A DNA stretch of 64,000 bases from Nemopilema nomurai (lineage: Eukaryota > Cnidaria > Scyphozoa > Rhizostomeae > Rhizostomatidae): NCBI GenBank assembly GCA_003864495.1, contig ML133413.1, forward strand, positions 701,724 through 765,723. Reading direction: 5' to 3'. Both the position numbers and the translations under genes were made by a program. Shown here piece after piece: positions 45,380 through 56,848 of the stretch (positions within the stretch are counted from its first letter, which is position 1; each line of letters starts with the position of its first letter). Under the pieces are notes generated by a model. The model made no database searches. It was given only the letters and a program-made list of their open reading frames with translations, and had not been told where the DNA came from.

Positions 45380-46797
45380 CAAAGCGGACATGTGCTGTAC
45401 ACCAAAGGTGGAAATGAATCCATCGGAGGAGTTCCTTGTACACAAGAACATCAAAGACAGGGTCATAAAATTTGAAGGGGCAAGCAGCAGAGTGGCATCG
45501 CTTACACTGAAGATGAACAAGAAGTATAGAATGCAAGTGATACAAGTGCACGTACCAACATCAAGTCATGACGACCAAAAAAAGGAAGAGATGTACGAGG
45601 AAATAGCGAATGAAATGGGAAGAAATAAGAGTCACTACAAAGACATCATGGGTGACTTCAATGCAAAAGTAGGTCACGTGATCAAGGCAATGGCCAATTT
45701 GCAGCAGCTGAAAACTTGATGATTGAGAACACATATTTCAAGAAAAAGGAAAGCAAGACGTGGACATGGAGAAGACCTAATGAAGAGATAAAATAATGAA
45801 TGAGATTGATTACATCCTGAGCAATAAGAACATAGCGCTGAACGCAGATGTCATACAAAGGGTGAATATCTTCAAAACGACTACTGAAGATAAGAAGAGA
45901 AATGTCTGGCAAATACAAAAATGCAAGGAAAAGAATTTAATACAGCGAGATTTGTTAAACCATAAGAACTTTTCAATGAAGTAATAAGAAAAGAAATTGT
46001 ACCATCAAAATGGAAGAATGCCATCATCACATTCATATTCAAAAAAAGGGAAGAAGACCTAGCAAACTAAAGACCAATCAGTTTGCTATCCCACGTATAT
46101 AAACTGTTCATGAAGATCCTGAAGAACAGACTTTGCAGCACATTGGAAGAACATCAACCAGAAGAACAAGCAGCCTATCGCAGAGGCTACTTCACCACTG
46201 ACCACCTACATGCCATAACACAAGTACTTGAGAAGACCAATAAGTACCAAATCCCACTCCACGTGGCTTTTGTTGACTACGAGAAAGCCTTTGATTCCAT
46301 CCAACACAAGGCAGATTTCACAGCACTGAAAAAACATGGATTGCAAGAGAAATACGTCAATGTACTAAAAGAAGCATACAGAGGAGGCACAGCCCAGATA
46401 AGAAAAGAATCCTTAAGTGAGAATATCAACATCTTGTAAGGTGCGAGACAAGGAGACACGCTATAACCTATCCTGTTCACATTATCAGTAAAGGAAATAT
46501 TTAAGAGAGTTGAAATTCAAGATGGAAGCAACATCAACATAGGGAGATTAAGCGACTTAAAAACAGTCCGATGACATCATACTGTTTGCAGAAAATGAAG
46601 AAGGATTGGCAAAACTGCTAAATGATCGCAACACAGAAGGAAAGAAAGATGAAATGAGAATGAACAAAATAAAAACGAAAATCATGTGCAATGGAGTCGC
46701 AAGAAGAAAACAGAGAAGAGGAATATCGGTGGACGGAGAACAGCTAGAAGAGGTTGATGAATACAAGTACCTCGGAAGACTATTGACACCAGAAAAT

Positions 46798-46855
46798 TAG
46801 CCTGAGCCCCAGACTCCAAATAAAACTTTTAGTTTGGGGTCTGGGGCTCAGGCTA
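46798..46855. mobile_element. 58-bp foldback micro-element, TAGCCTG family, inside RTE copy
   Basis: TAGCCTGAGCCCCAGAC and its reverse complement form arms that extend to about 22 bp with one mismatch, around a ~14-base AT-rich loop. CAGAAAAT is directly repeated at both borders (46790-46797 and 46856-46863), an 8-bp target duplication. The sequence interrupts RTE coding sequence, so it is an insertion. It shares size, TAGCCTG terminus and duplication length with the element at 32979-33037. Confidence 0.82.
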
Positions 46856-47379
46856 CAGAAAATGAGATAGCGAAAGAAATTGATCAGAGGATATAACATC
46901 AGGGTGGAGACGGCAGTACAGCACCTTGCTGAAAGACCAGAAGATGCTTATATGCTTGAAAAGAAAGGATATACATATGGAGCAGAGACATAGTCACTTA
47001 CGTAACATCAGAGAGAGAAACTCGCAGTGACTCATGGAAAGATCAATGCTGAATATAACGTTAAAAGACAAGATCAGGAATGAAGTTATAAGATCAAAGA
47101 CAAAAGTGAAAGACATTACAGAGAGAGTATATAGGATGAAAGGCCAGTGGGCGGGACACCTTGCCAGAATGAACAGCAACAGATGGGCAAAGATAACAAC
47201 AGAATGGACCCCGAGAAATGGAAGACGAAGAAAAGGGAGGCCGAAAAGACGACGGAGAGATGGGATAGAGGAGAAAGCTAGCAGCCTGTGGACTCATGTG
47301 GCACAAGATGGGAGAGCGTGGAGACAGCTGTGGAGGCCATCCGCCAGCAGTGGCGTGAACAGGCTTAAATTGTTGATGG

Positions 47380-47457
<78 letters not shown>
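47380..47457. repeat. (GAT)n microsatellite
   Basis: About 26 uninterrupted GAT/ATG/TGA trinucleotides at the 3' end of the RTE copy. Frames through it give poly-Met on one strand and poly-Ile on the other, which are artefacts. Confidence 0.9.
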
Positions 47458-48797
47458 GTAAACCATTAGCGACATGCATAGTTTCCATTCTTTTAAGAAC
47501 ATGATTATCAGTCTCAAGTCGGAGGGAGTTTCACGTGCACCGCAGCGACGTGCATGGCATTTGGGAGAGGAAGCAAACTTGTTGAGGTCCTGTCAGTTGG
47601 TGTTTCGTCATTCATTGTGCGAAATTGAAGGGTATAAAAAATATGGCCTATCCAAGTGATGAGGGCACGAAGAGAACTGCACGTAAATATGCACAATTTG
47701 ACAAAGGCAAATCTAATGAAAAGCGTGGTCACCAATTTAGTAAAAGCTCTGCTGGCTCTTTTACTGACGTCTTGTTTATCTTATAAATATATATATATAT
47801 AATTTCTCACCTCAGTGTTGTAGATGTGAAAAGTTAGGACAGCTTGTTTTCGCTTCCAAAACCCAAATGAATCCTTTAACTATCTACACAACTATCTAAA
47901 AACAGCTGGAAAAATGGAATTAACTAAAACAAAGCGAAATAGAAAAGCTAGGCTACAAAGTGAATATCTATCTATACAATAGAAATACTGATTTTTGTGC
48001 GTATGTGCAAATACATGGCTGATTCAATGCGATTAAAATGTCGTTATATAAAGGCCCGTTTACACTACTTTTCAAATGAAAACGGAGTCAGACTTATCCG
48101 TTTTTGCCTTGCGTACACACTACTCTGCTATGAAAACGGAGTCTTTTGAAAACGCAAATGAAAACGGATGTTTACGAATACGGTGCGTATTGAATTACAA
48201 AAACGGAGACATTTGAATACGCTAACAATAGCAACCACTTTTTTCAATTTTCTAAAATGGAGAATTTCAAAATTGACGGAAGCACTTACAAAAATAAGTC
48301 ATATTCGTGCTATTCGCAAAAAGGCACTTGTGTATACATTTTTAACAGCTTCAAAATAAGGCCCAACTACCCTAAAATGAGGCAGAAGCAACCAGGGGCG
48401 TACCATGATGACTTCTAGTAGGGTGGGGAAGGGGGGTAAATTACCGACCAAAACTCAATTCTTTCTAGTCAATGAATAATTCATTCTACAGTTGTATATT
48501 GTGAATTTCGACTATTTCATCAACTGTTTCAAGTGTGCCCTCTGAAAGTAAAAAAAAATAAAAATCAAAAATTCCCTATTTGCAATTTGCAGTGAAAGTA
48601 GTTATAAAGTTAAATAGCTAAATAAGTTAAAATATTTCTATGAATAGACACTATTTCTTATTTAAATTAAAACTTAAAATAATTTAAAGGCTCTTTTCTT
48701 ACTTAAAACGACTTTCAATTTTTCTAATTTATAGAGGAAGTTGATTGTATATCTTTGCTCCTGAGTAGTAAAATCAAAGCATGAAATTTTTAAAACA
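47458..48797. other. Intergenic with transposon-end-like repeats
   Basis: At 48050-48200 GGCCCGTTTACACTACTTTT is followed by CAAATGAAAACGGAGTC, and the motif AAAACGGAG(T/A)C recurs at about 48077, 48130 and 48201. TTTTCAAATGAAAA is palindromic. At 48393 CAGGGGCGTACCATGATG resembles a hAT terminus, but no partner end or 8-bp duplication was found. An (AT)n run lies at about 47786-47802. Confidence 0.4.
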
Positions 48798-48802
48798 AAG
48801 AG

Positions 48803-51800
48803 TGAAGATTCCTGGCATTAGCCAATGATGTCCACGACAATCCTTTGTGCTGTCATGTTGGAGTCTATTCTGTCCACTTTTCAAAATATCTTGCTTATAT
48901 AATCCCCGTTGGTTCGACCGAGGCCAATTTGGCAGAAACGAAATCTCGTTTGAGGCAGATGTATCGTTGGTTTCAACCTGGTCAAGATAATTGCTTTCCT
49001 TTGAGAATGTAAGCTTCGACTTATCTGCCATAGCTTGAAAGAGTACTTCCCTTTGAAAATGTAAGATTCAATTGATCTGCCATAGCTTCAAAGAGTGCTT
49101 TCTTTGAGAATGTAACCTTCAACTTATCTGCCATAGCTTCAAAAAGTGCTTTGAGCTCATCTGGGATATTTCCAACAGGCAACGCAGTCAGCATGGTAAA
49201 AAGGATCGGAGCCGCACGCTGTAACGTAAGCAGTTTCTCTGGTTGCGTCCTTATATCCAATCCTGCCATTATTTCTGCTAGAACATCATGGAAGACACCA
49301 TCAGGATGGAAATAAGAGCAAACGGGTGAGACAGAGGCGATGCGCAGTGCTGCTCAAACACCTCACAAAGCATTTCGACATTCGACACTTCACCATCACA
49401 AAGGTTCTTCAGCTTCTCTCTGACAGCTTTTAGGGATAACATCGTTCTTTTCCTAAAGCTAGTGGAATGGAGACAATTGATTATTGCGGTGACGTCTGAC
49501 GTCTGAAGAGAATGCAAGTCAGAAAAAAACAGGAATTTATGGATGCTAACCAACTATCAACTAATAGCAAATTTAACGCTTTCGAAACGAACACTTTGCA
49601 ACCTTTCATTGTACTAGGCTCTCGTCAGGCTCAAAGCCTGTAAAGTACCTGCAAAAAGCCACTAGGAGAACACATAGACAAAATATTTCTTTCAAAAGTT
49701 TTACAGGTACAACAAACCTTCTATTGAAAGAACGCAATATTGGACATAAATCAATATGCAAGTAGGCATATAACAAAGATAAAAACATAATTTAAATGCT
49801 AGTTGCGAGGAAGAAAGATAAAAAATGACAATCAAATACTTACATCAAGGGCATTTTCTGGACGAGTTCCAGAAGCCACAAGCATATATTGGAAGTAGCT
49901 TTTTTGAAGCCAAGCGATGTTGCGTCACACACTATAGTACCTGGAAATTGTCCACAAATGTTGCGTATGAAACATTAGCGTAATCGATATCCAAAAGATT
50001 CATGAAAGAGTACCAAGACAAGCGCAACTTGTGATACGGTAACAGCTCCCTGTGTGACAGCTCCCTGTGTGACAGCTCCCTGTGTGACAGCTCCCTGTGT
50101 GACAGCTCCCTGTGTGACAGCTCCCTGTGTGACAGCTCCCTGTGTGACAGCCCTGCTGCTTCAAAAGTCAGTTTCCATTTGTCGTAAAATCCGACAATGC
50201 TGCAACTAAGAAGAGATATAAACTGATTTGGTTTATGGTCAGCTCTGAGAGGTCGGTACCTAGAGAATTATCTCTCTATTACTAATCATAAGCATGGTTT
50301 CTGAACCATTAAAAAGTTGTCATTAATATTCATCATAATCTTAATTGATGTTTGCATTAAATTGTCAAAAATATTTTAATGTGCATTAATGTAGATTAGA
50401 ACGGTCACATAAAATGAAATTAAATGATTAAATTTTATCACTTTACTCAACACAATGTGTAGATACCAGAGGTTGAATTTATTTACACTCAAATGATATA
50501 AGTTCTCATAACTAGGATTCTAATAAAATCTAAAGTTCCTGATCAACAATTTGTTATATTCAGCCATATTCACTAAACATAAAAAGTTGAGAGTCTTACA
50601 TATGATACTTTGCTTTGCCCTCTAAACCTACAATGGTCAGTTTTTTAATCAGGAACAAACCTGTTTCCAATTAGAAATTGAAACAAATAATCTCACAAAA
50701 CATTGTGACCAATTAGAAAAGATCCCATAGTTAAAATGCCATCAGAAGAGCCACAGTATTGTTGAAGGAAAGAACAGTTGGAACACAGCCGAGCATATAC
50801 TGAGAAACAAACAAAAATATAATCAACATGTGTTTTCAACTACAGAAAACATGACTTGAGGACTTAAAACAATATGTCAACAAAATATCGCTTTCCAGCT
50901 TATATGGTGGTCGTGGAGTTATTTAAGTTTAAGGAAGAAAAGGCATGATCAAGTGAATAAGACAGGAAAGTGAGTTTATCTATAAGGTGTGAATTAATTC
51001 TGTATGATGCATATAGAGAATATGCCAAAAATTGCTCACTAATGCAAGCAAAACTTTTGCAAGAGTCCAATCTTTTAAAACAAATCTCAAATAGCTGAAT
51101 TTTTAAAAAATGTAAAAGGAAAGTAAACTAACCTTCCACTGTAACATAATTGAATCAAAGAAACAATTTCTTTTGCACTGGGTAAACAAGCTCTGAAACT
51201 TCACTGCTACAGCTGGGACAAATACTATTTGGAGGGAAAAGCTTGATAGGATCATCAGGTGCTCTTTCACTTTGAAAGTTGTAGATATTCTGCTGGCAAT
51301 GAGATGTCTCTCATGTCACTTTGCATGCCGATATGGCTTTTGGCAAGTAGCAGTTTGATTTTGGCCCAGTCTGCTGCATATCGTAGCGAAGTGACTCCAT
51401 CTCCAATATGAAATCTGGAAGGCTTTCATTCTCTTTCTGCAACACCCCCTTCAAACACCCAACATGTACACACGCATTTATGACGATTGAGCATGTATAG
51501 CAAACAAAATCCATATGGTTAACACCAACAACACCATACTGGCTGTCACATGGCTTTATGCAAACAAACTGCTTGCCAGAGAAGTTCAATTCTTTAATCT
51601 CAGGAAAATTCTGTAGATGTGCAAATGAAAACAAATAGGAAAAAATATTTTTTGCTCTACGATGAAATCTACTGACAGTGCTCAAAATTGGCAATAGTTT
51701 GGTAAGATTTGGCTGATTTAGAAAATTCGCAGGTTGACAATGCCCATGTGGGAAAGTGAACCATAATGAAATAAAAATGTATGAAAGTCTATTAATGCCA

Positions 51801-53874
51801 AGGGGCAATACATTAGCGTTCAGTGCTTACTTAAGGGTATGGTCAATGTTTTCTGGATGAAAACAGGAATTTTTCGATTTTTTCATATTCAAATAGCCGA
51901 ACTTTCAAAGCACACAACGATGCCAAGTTTGAAACTAACAGAAATATTGAAAATGGACGAAATCCCATGTAAGCGAAGGTTTCTACAATTCCACTACTTT
52001 TACAGGTAGACAATAGAATGCACATGTCTACATAAAGACATTCCATTAAAACAGGCTACATTGGTACAATCAGGCTAACTGGAGCTAAAATAATTTGCTT
52101 ATTTACAAAGTTCAAAGACTTCACATTTTGAAATGCTTGTCACAATGTTTTAGAAAAGCAGACTGACCTTCGCCGATTATTATTTGAGATATCAACTTTT
52201 GCTTGTCATCAATATACATGTGAAAAAAGTCTGCCTTGGCAAGGGTCTTAAAAACAATCTCGTCAATACCTTGAATAAAATGGACCGATGAGCCTGATTT
52301 ACCGAATTCTAAAGCAAACAAACATTTAGGAACGAGCTATTACTAGTAAATCTATGTAATACTTGTTCCATTTTATACACGCTATTTTTATAAGGAACCA
52401 TTAAGGAACTACTAAAAACGAAATCCCTGAGGAACATTTCGATTTGAAAATTTTTCATAACTGCAAGCATCAAGAACTAAAAAGCAGGTTCCATTCATTT
52501 GCAGCCAATACTCGCATAGATTGTTTGCTATTCGTGTGTCAAGTGCTTCATTGAGTAGTTTCCGCATATGCTGTCTCGCCCCTCTCTCTATTAAGTGTTA
52601 AGGCTTATTGATGTACAGCGAAAATTAAGGAACTTTTAAGGAACTTTTGGAACTAAAATCTGATGATTTGAGGTCTATGAATAAGGAACTTTTGGAACTA
52701 GGCCTCGAGGTAGGTTCCTTAGAAAAAAAGCATGTAGCTATTTTCTTGAAGGATAAAATGCATAACTTTTCAATGGCAATGTAATAACTATCGTACATGT
52801 CGGTAGATCATCCTTCCAAGATAATTTCCAAAGGAAAAACATGAGGTGACAACACTATTATAACAAAGTAGCGCTGTATTGTTGAAAAAGATCAACTGGA
52901 TAAAGATAAAATCAATAATTCATACAAAGGCCTTTTAAATGACCAGGCTTGTTGCGAATAGCTAAAAAGATCTGAATAAATTAAAGAGCAATTCAAATGT
53001 TTCCACAAAGAAACAAGAGTTGTCTATAGTTTGCAGCTTTACAGAAAAAAAGAAACCTACCAAAATCTATTTCTGCTATTTCATCAACAACGTTTGCATT
53101 AATTGTCAGTCCCTCCTTTTGTAGCCCTTCCTGTACAACTTTGTTTTCTACAATTTTCTCCCAATCTTTTCGTTTTTTTTTCGACGGGTTCAAAAATCTC
53201 TGGGCCTAAATGAATATTAAAAAGTACTAGTCAAGAAGGCAGTGCTCTAAGGTACTAAGGTCAGGGTAAGATAAACCAAGTTCTTATACTTTGCTTCTGG
53301 ACTTCATAGATATCTTTCAAGTAAATAACTCAAAAATATTTCCAGCATCCCTGAACTTGGGTTATATCTTTAAATTTTAGGTCTGAGTATTTTTTTTGTC
53401 TTTGAATTTACTGTTATTTGGTATCATATAAGAACATTTATGCAAATTGTTGACTCTCACTGACAACTTAATCCTTTAGCCTTAGTTCACAACTTATCAT
53501 ATATTTTGGTCTGAAGCTGCATGATATTATTTGGGTGTGATATTGACATTCTGTACTATAATTTGTTGAAAAGGAGTTTTTAATTTCCTTTAAAATTACG
53601 TTTAGAAGTGCTTATAACTATCAGAAATTTACCCTTCAAAGACTAAGACTACTCTGTTGACCACTTCCATTAACATAACTGATTAAAATCCTTCTTATGA
53701 AGAAAAATCAGTAAAAAGTTTCTGAGAATATGGAGGCAATGTAAGGTGTAATTGACGGAGATACAATGCAGAACATTATAAGGATTCGATCATGGTCACT
53801 TTAGTCTTACCTGAGTACTTGACTGCTAATTTACCATCTTGTGTCTGCACCAAGGTCAGTGTCATAGTTGCCAT
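48803..53874 (-). CDS. KDZ-transposon-associated-like gene, several exons, partly broken
   Basis: Exon 1: 53874-53811 (MATMTLTLVQTQDGKLAVKYS; phase-1 GTAAGA donor). Exon 2: 53205-53061 (KKKRKDWEKIVENKVVQEGL; frame changes at a run of nine A at 53173-53181; one base fewer would restore matching phases). Exon 3: 52308-52168 (EFGKSGSSVHFIQGIDEIVF; phase 1 to 1). Further coding blocks, borders not fixed: about 51600-51330 (GVNHMDFVCYTCSIVINACV, Cys-rich, with SLPDFILEMESLRYD) and 49500-48803 (SFLPNWPRSNQRGLY, then CRGHHWLMPGIFTL). LPNWP..R..Y...CR..H....PGIFT is the block I know from cnidarian proteins near Kyakuja/Dileera/Zisupton transposases. The expected C-P-H-G-I-C-Y continuation is lost at about 48800. 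It may be a decayed KDZ element or a domesticated host gene. Function unknown. Confidence 0.42.
48998..49152 (-). repeat. 51-bp (17-codon) coding tandem repeat, three copies
   Basis: On the minus strand KALFEAMADKLKVTFSK and KALFEAMADQLNLTFSK are adjacent. A third copy (AMADKSKLTFSK) follows in a shifted frame because its unit is one base longer. The period of 51 bp keeps frame in the first two. It lies within the KDZ-associated-like gene. Confidence 0.75.
49530..51325. other. Intron or intergenic sequence containing a minisatellite
   Basis: Between two coding blocks of the minus-strand gene. Apart from the 15-bp array at 50042-50146, no exon could be supported. GATTA-rich, AT-rich sequence. 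Confidence 0.35.
50042..50146. repeat. 15-bp minisatellite ACAGCTCCCTGTGTG x 7
   Basis: Seven exact tandem units at a 15-bp period, followed by a diverged unit. The unit is itself partly palindromic (CAG...CTG). If translated it would give a five-residue repeat in open frames on both strands; no exon context supports translation. Confidence 0.92.
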
Positions 53875-54095
53875 TTTGGTCCGTCTATACCACTGGCATA
53901 GCTGTATGAAACCGATGACAAGAAAATTACTTGACTTTTATAAAAAAAATTGTTGAAATTCAAATGATGCTGATTTTTGTGTTGTTTGCAAATAATATTT
54001 GATGTCAAATTTTCAAGGAATGATTCATCAACATCCATTGTTGAAGAATTTCTCTCCATCTGTTTGCTGAAAAACAATTTCATACTATGCGAATC

Positions 54096-54114
54096 ATTAA
54101 CCCTTTCCTCACTA
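54096..54114. other. Candidate piggyBac element terminus, TTAA-CCCTTT
   Basis: TTAACCCTTTCCTCACTAG lies about 240 bp beyond the 3' end of the transposase frame. piggyBac elements end in CCC(T/Y) directly next to a TTAA target. No matching terminus was found on the other side before the ISL2EU element at 56692, so this is only a candidate. Confidence 0.35.
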
Positions 54115-54350
54115 GATTTCCTACTCCGGAAGTGCCTCTAACACTGAATTCCCTGGCCTAAACATAAAATTTTCGTACATAATTTTCAACCTAAATTTTT
54201 ACAAGGAAGAAGGAAAATGTTATATAGGACACTTGGCATCAGAAGATAGAGAATTTGATAGAGAATTCAAAAATCATGGTTTTAACACACAGTCTTATTA
54301 AGCAAACAAAATTAGTTAAAATACAAAAACAGAACGAAATAATGTCTCTT

Positions 54351-56092
54351 TCAACGCCAAAACTGAACCTTTGTGTGGTAGTCTGTAAAGCAATTATTGT
54401 CTTTTTTAATGCAGAGATAAACAGAATTTACAGGCTCACACCCAATGCAGCAAAATGTTGTTTTAGAAAGTGTATACGGGCACTCTTTAACATCTCTGTC
54501 TGGATTTGTAGTTATCCAGAATGCTCGCTTTTTTTGCAAACAACACATCTATGCTCCTTTCCTTCTCCCTTTTGTGGCAAATGAATGCCAACATTTGCCA
54601 GTCTCCTTTCTTCAACTTCTGCTGTGCTCCTTCTCTTCCTTCCTTTTCCACAACTTACGACCCTTGTGTTTCCCACTAGCGCCAAGGCTAGTTCCTCCTT
54701 GAAAGCAAGGAGGTCACGCTTTCTTTTTCCTGGAACCATATGGGGTTTGATCTGCCCCTCAATAATGTAGGCATTGTTTATTGCTTTCATTAGCAAAGCA
54801 ATAAATATTCTCAGATAGAATCTTTTTTGTTTTTTGTCTTTTTTAACAATTGATTGCTGGTCACAAAGGTCGACCCCAAGCATTTTTGCATTATAGTCTT
54901 GGACCAGCTGGGGGCACTGAATTCTAATCTGTTCATATTTCCCATCTTTTTTTGTGTTTCTGGTCACAGGCTCACCAGCTGAGGAATTATGAATTGAACT
55001 GAGGAAATAGACAGGCTTTGTGTCTTTCCAAACCAAAGCAATTAGCCCCTTATGGCTTGCAAATTTGCTCTCCCCTCTTTCCATTTTTTTAATTTCGTTA
55101 CCCAGTAGTTGGTGAGGGTAATATCGTCTGTTAGAACGTATTGTTCCACAGGCCAAAATTCCTTGCCTCTCTAAGTAAAGAAGTAGTGGTACACTTGTAT
55201 AAAAATTATCCATGTACAGATGATGGCCACGATGCGTAAGTTCTTTCAAGAGGTTGACAACAACCATATCGGTTTTCCCCAAGTCGCCAACATCACTATC
55301 GGTGTTTCCCGCTTTGCCCGTGTATACATCAAAGTTCCAGCAGTATCCCGTGCTCACTTCGGCCAAAACAAAAACTTTGATGCCAACCTTCACTGGCTTT
55401 TGTGGCATTCTTTGTGTCCAAGAAAGACGTCCTTTGAAGGGAATCATACTTTCGTCTACTGAGATGTCTCTTGCCAAAACATACATTGTTTTGAATTTTT
55501 CTTGCAAGTGATCCAACACTGGCCTAATTGTGCGAAGGCGATCGCGGCTTTCTCCCATCATATTTGGATCGCAAAAATGTACGAAGCGCTGAATCTCAGC
55601 AAATCTATCTCTGGTAAAAATTTTTCCAATATTTGTGTGGAAAATCCATTTGCTTTCATCTGCAATGAAATATCGTTCCGTCCTTGGGACTACGAGCAGG
55701 CTATTGGTGATCACAACGATGCCGATGTAGGCTTTGATTTCATCTACAGTCACCTTCCACTGTTCACCATTGGTTTGGTGTAACTTTGTTGCAGCGTTTT
55801 TTTCTGTCCACTCAACGATTTTTTTAAAAATGTCATCTCCAAAAAATAGTTGGAAATAAAAAAGAGCATTCGCATTATCTGCTATGTTCATTGTAGGCCC
55901 TGGCTCGGGTAAATCGTCAAGAGCATCTGGATCAGCTGACAAGCTAGGCTCGGAATTGAGTGTCCACTCCACATCATCCAGTGGTGGCATTTCAAAGCGA
56001 AATCCTTCAAATTCTTCTTCGTCATCTGAATCACCAAAAACATTTAAAAAATCGGTAACAAATTCGTCGCTAAAATCTCCTATTTGTGGCAC
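54351..56092 (-). CDS. piggyBac-type transposase (DDE_Tnp_1_7), nearly intact
   Basis: A 526-residue frame (56092-54512) has an acidic N-terminus and then the piggyBac RNase H-like core. The catalytic Asp triad is Asp213 in SVDESMIPFKGR, Asp295 in LYMDNFYTSVPL and Asp408 in MLGVDLCDQ, matching D268/D346/D447 of insect piggyBac. The basic segment GKGRKRRST precedes a C-terminal zinc domain that begins HRCVVC. At a run of seven A (54529-54535) the frame is lost; the neighbouring frame, 54535-54351, continues KKRAFW, CPYTLSKTTFCCIGC and C..DYH, clearly the rest of the Cys-rich domain. No ATG opens the main frame: a GTG at 56092 is preceded by RSESSEDD and an AG at 56116 that could be a splice acceptor, so an upstream exon is likely. 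It catalyses TTAA-specific cut-and-paste transposition in the nucleus. It could also be a domesticated PGBD gene. Confidence 0.88.
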
Positions 56093-56848
56093 ATCGTCTT
56101 CACTCGATTCAGACCTTAAATATTAAGAATAAGCAATTTGAAATCTTGAATGAAACAAATTTCATGCACATTTGGAGGCTAGCATTCAATAATGATTCAC
56201 AATATCAATAGAGCCAAAAAGACACTGGAAGGATCAAATCAGACATAGATGTAGTGTTCAATTCAAATACAAATCAGATATAGCGTTCAATTCAAATTTG
56301 GAACTATGGGATTTCAAAGAAACTAGCAAGCTCAGTCATAATTGCAATCTTTTGTTAAATTTTCAACTTCATTTGCTATTATGTTGTGTGTTCTCTTGAG
56401 ATTGCATTATCTTTGAGTCAGTAAGCTCTGCAATCTCTTTAAATAAATATCATTTCAATACCCAGGATACCGAGTTGCAAAATACAGTAGACTCTGTTTA
56501 AAGTCACAGCAAATGTTTCTTTAAAACTTGTGACTGCGAACAGATTGTGACTGTAAGTGGAGCAAAATTGAATTGTTTTGCATATTTGGGTCTAAACTTT
56601 ATGTGACTGTAACAAGTATTAGCAGAGTGACTATAGGCCTAGTTGATTGTACAAATGTAGTCAAGAGGTTTGAATCTGTATGTAAACCAATAGACCACTT
56701 TCGCAATGACGTCAAACGGCTTTTGATAGAGAGGTACCATATCGAAAACGAGAATACCGATGTTCCAACATCATTTCGCAAATAGTAAGCACTGCGATTC
56801 GAACTACTATTGGAAATACATCCGCTTAAAATTGATCTATTCGTGAAA

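Larger units (their letters stand above)
45380..47457 (+). mobile_element. RTE-like LINE, decayed, with (GAT)n 3' tail
   Basis: A 5'-truncated copy in multiple frames. It carries the endonuclease end with MGDFNAKVGH at about 45648-45678, and RT with [35 protein letters not shown] and [19 protein letters not shown] (catalytic Asp) at about 46085-46320. It continues with a GARQGDT block at 46441, DDIILFAENEEGLAKLLND at about 46570 (the YADD region) and VDGEQLEEVDEYKYLGRLL at 46725-46785. The C-terminal WAGHLARMNSNRWAKITTEW and a basic RRRKGRPKRRRRD segment follow at about 47150-47265. The WAGHxARM-x-x-NRW tail is characteristic of RTE/BovB-type elements. It ends in a trinucleotide tail, as RTE elements commonly do. 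A 58-bp foldback element is inserted at 46798. Not active. Confidence 0.8.

Noticed and set aside
47294..47504. Frames encoding poly-Met (plus strand) or poly-Ile (minus strand)
   Set aside because: Produced by translating the (GAT)n microsatellite at the RTE tail.
49021..49269. Interpreting the 82-codon frame as a complete small gene
   Set aside because: It starts mid-exon, ends by the frame shift in the third 51-bp repeat, and continues as a known type of block in the next frame.
55220..56126. Plus-strand frames of 80-93 codons opposite piggyBac
   Set aside because: Antisense of a recognised transposase; low complexity (Ser-rich) and no motif.
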